Shown: positions 12,174 through 12,180 of the stretch, in pieces | Position numbering within the stretch: the first letter of the stretch is position 1 | How the letters are laid out: each line of letters starts with the position of its first letter | Assembly (NCBI GenBank): GCA_019118985.1 | Contig: DWXX01000051.1 | Coordinates: forward strand, 1-12,180 | Reading direction: 5' to 3' | Source of the DNA: Candidatus Faecalibacterium faecipullorum | GTDB lineage: Bacteria > Bacillota > Clostridia > Oscillospirales > Ruminococcaceae | Length of the DNA stretch: 12,180 bases | Notes under the pieces: model-generated | Told to the model about the DNA's origin: nothing | The model's input: only the letters and a program-made list of their open reading frames with translations | Databases searched by the model: none | Program-made: the position numbers and the translations under genes

Positions 12174-12180
12174 ATCTCCC
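12114..12180 (-). pseudogene. Sensor histidine kinase fragment (HisKA_3 H-box), runs off right edge
   Basis: Read on the minus strand from 12178, the frame gives EIHDSVGHLLTRAVVQTEAQ and continues RVKA. This matches the H-box of HisKA_3 (NarL/DesK-type) histidine kinases, where EIHDxxGHxLT carries the phosphorylated His, here codon 12172-12170. In a real kinase the rest of the dimerisation domain and the ATPase domain should follow leftwards. Instead the frame enters the antisense of the MATE gene and stops at TAG (12079-12077). About 25 residues of true kinase are visible. The fragment is short, so the call rests on one strong motif. Confidence 0.6.

Noticed and set aside
1..12180. CRISPR array, tRNA, rRNA, toxin-antitoxin or defence gene cluster
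   Set aside because: No regularly spaced direct repeats of CRISPR length, no tRNA cloverleaf, and no gene with a recognisable defence domain was found on either strand.

Overview
The window is chromosomal DNA from a high-GC Gram-positive anaerobe, most likely a gut Oscillospirales/Ruminococcaceae bacterium of the Gemmiger, Subdoligranulum or Faecalibacterium kind. This rests on several observations: strong GGAGG ribosome binding sites, sigma-A-type promoters (TTGACA-17-TATxxT), very GC-rich third codon positions, and families typical of that group (DUF1836, DegV, YfhO, a 535-residue beta-CASP hydrolase). The genus is an inference.

Layout. Positions 1 to about 705 are mobile DNA of clearly lower GC. 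An IS3-family orfA runs off the left edge. Behind it is a truncated IS21-family istA whose element end carries three TGGCTCA repeats spaced exactly 22 bp. The arrangement looks like an IS3 element inserted in istA. A cluster of hairpins (738-830) separates this from the core genome. The core genes follow in order: typA/bipA (minus), a beta-CASP metallo-hydrolase (plus), yfbR 5'-deoxynucleotidase (minus, convergent with a 6-bp gap), a YfhO-family GT-C-like membrane protein (plus, divergent from yfbR), a DUF1836 protein (minus), a DegV-family fatty-acid-binding protein (plus, divergent from DUF1836), a cardiolipin synthase (plus), an uncharacterised Ser-rich lipoprotein (plus), and the start of a MATE-family transporter (plus).

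Most genes look monocistronic, with their own promoters and often their own terminators, so there is no long operon. A loose envelope and lipid theme links YfhO (possible wall or lipoteichoic acid glycosylation), DegV (fatty-acid carrier), Cls (cardiolipin) and the lipoprotein. TypA and YfbR are housekeeping functions.

Three points deserve attention. The MATE gene has a terminator-like hairpin between its strong promoter and its start codon, suggesting attenuation. The DUF1836 gene has a promoter placed so that its transcript would be leaderless. At about 12105-12118 the MATE frame abruptly ends and the opposite strand encodes a HisKA_3 histidine kinase H-box, so the right edge is either a rearrangement breakpoint or a chimeric join. 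I found no convincing novel multi-gene defence or biosynthetic system, no CRISPR array, and no tRNA or rRNA gene.
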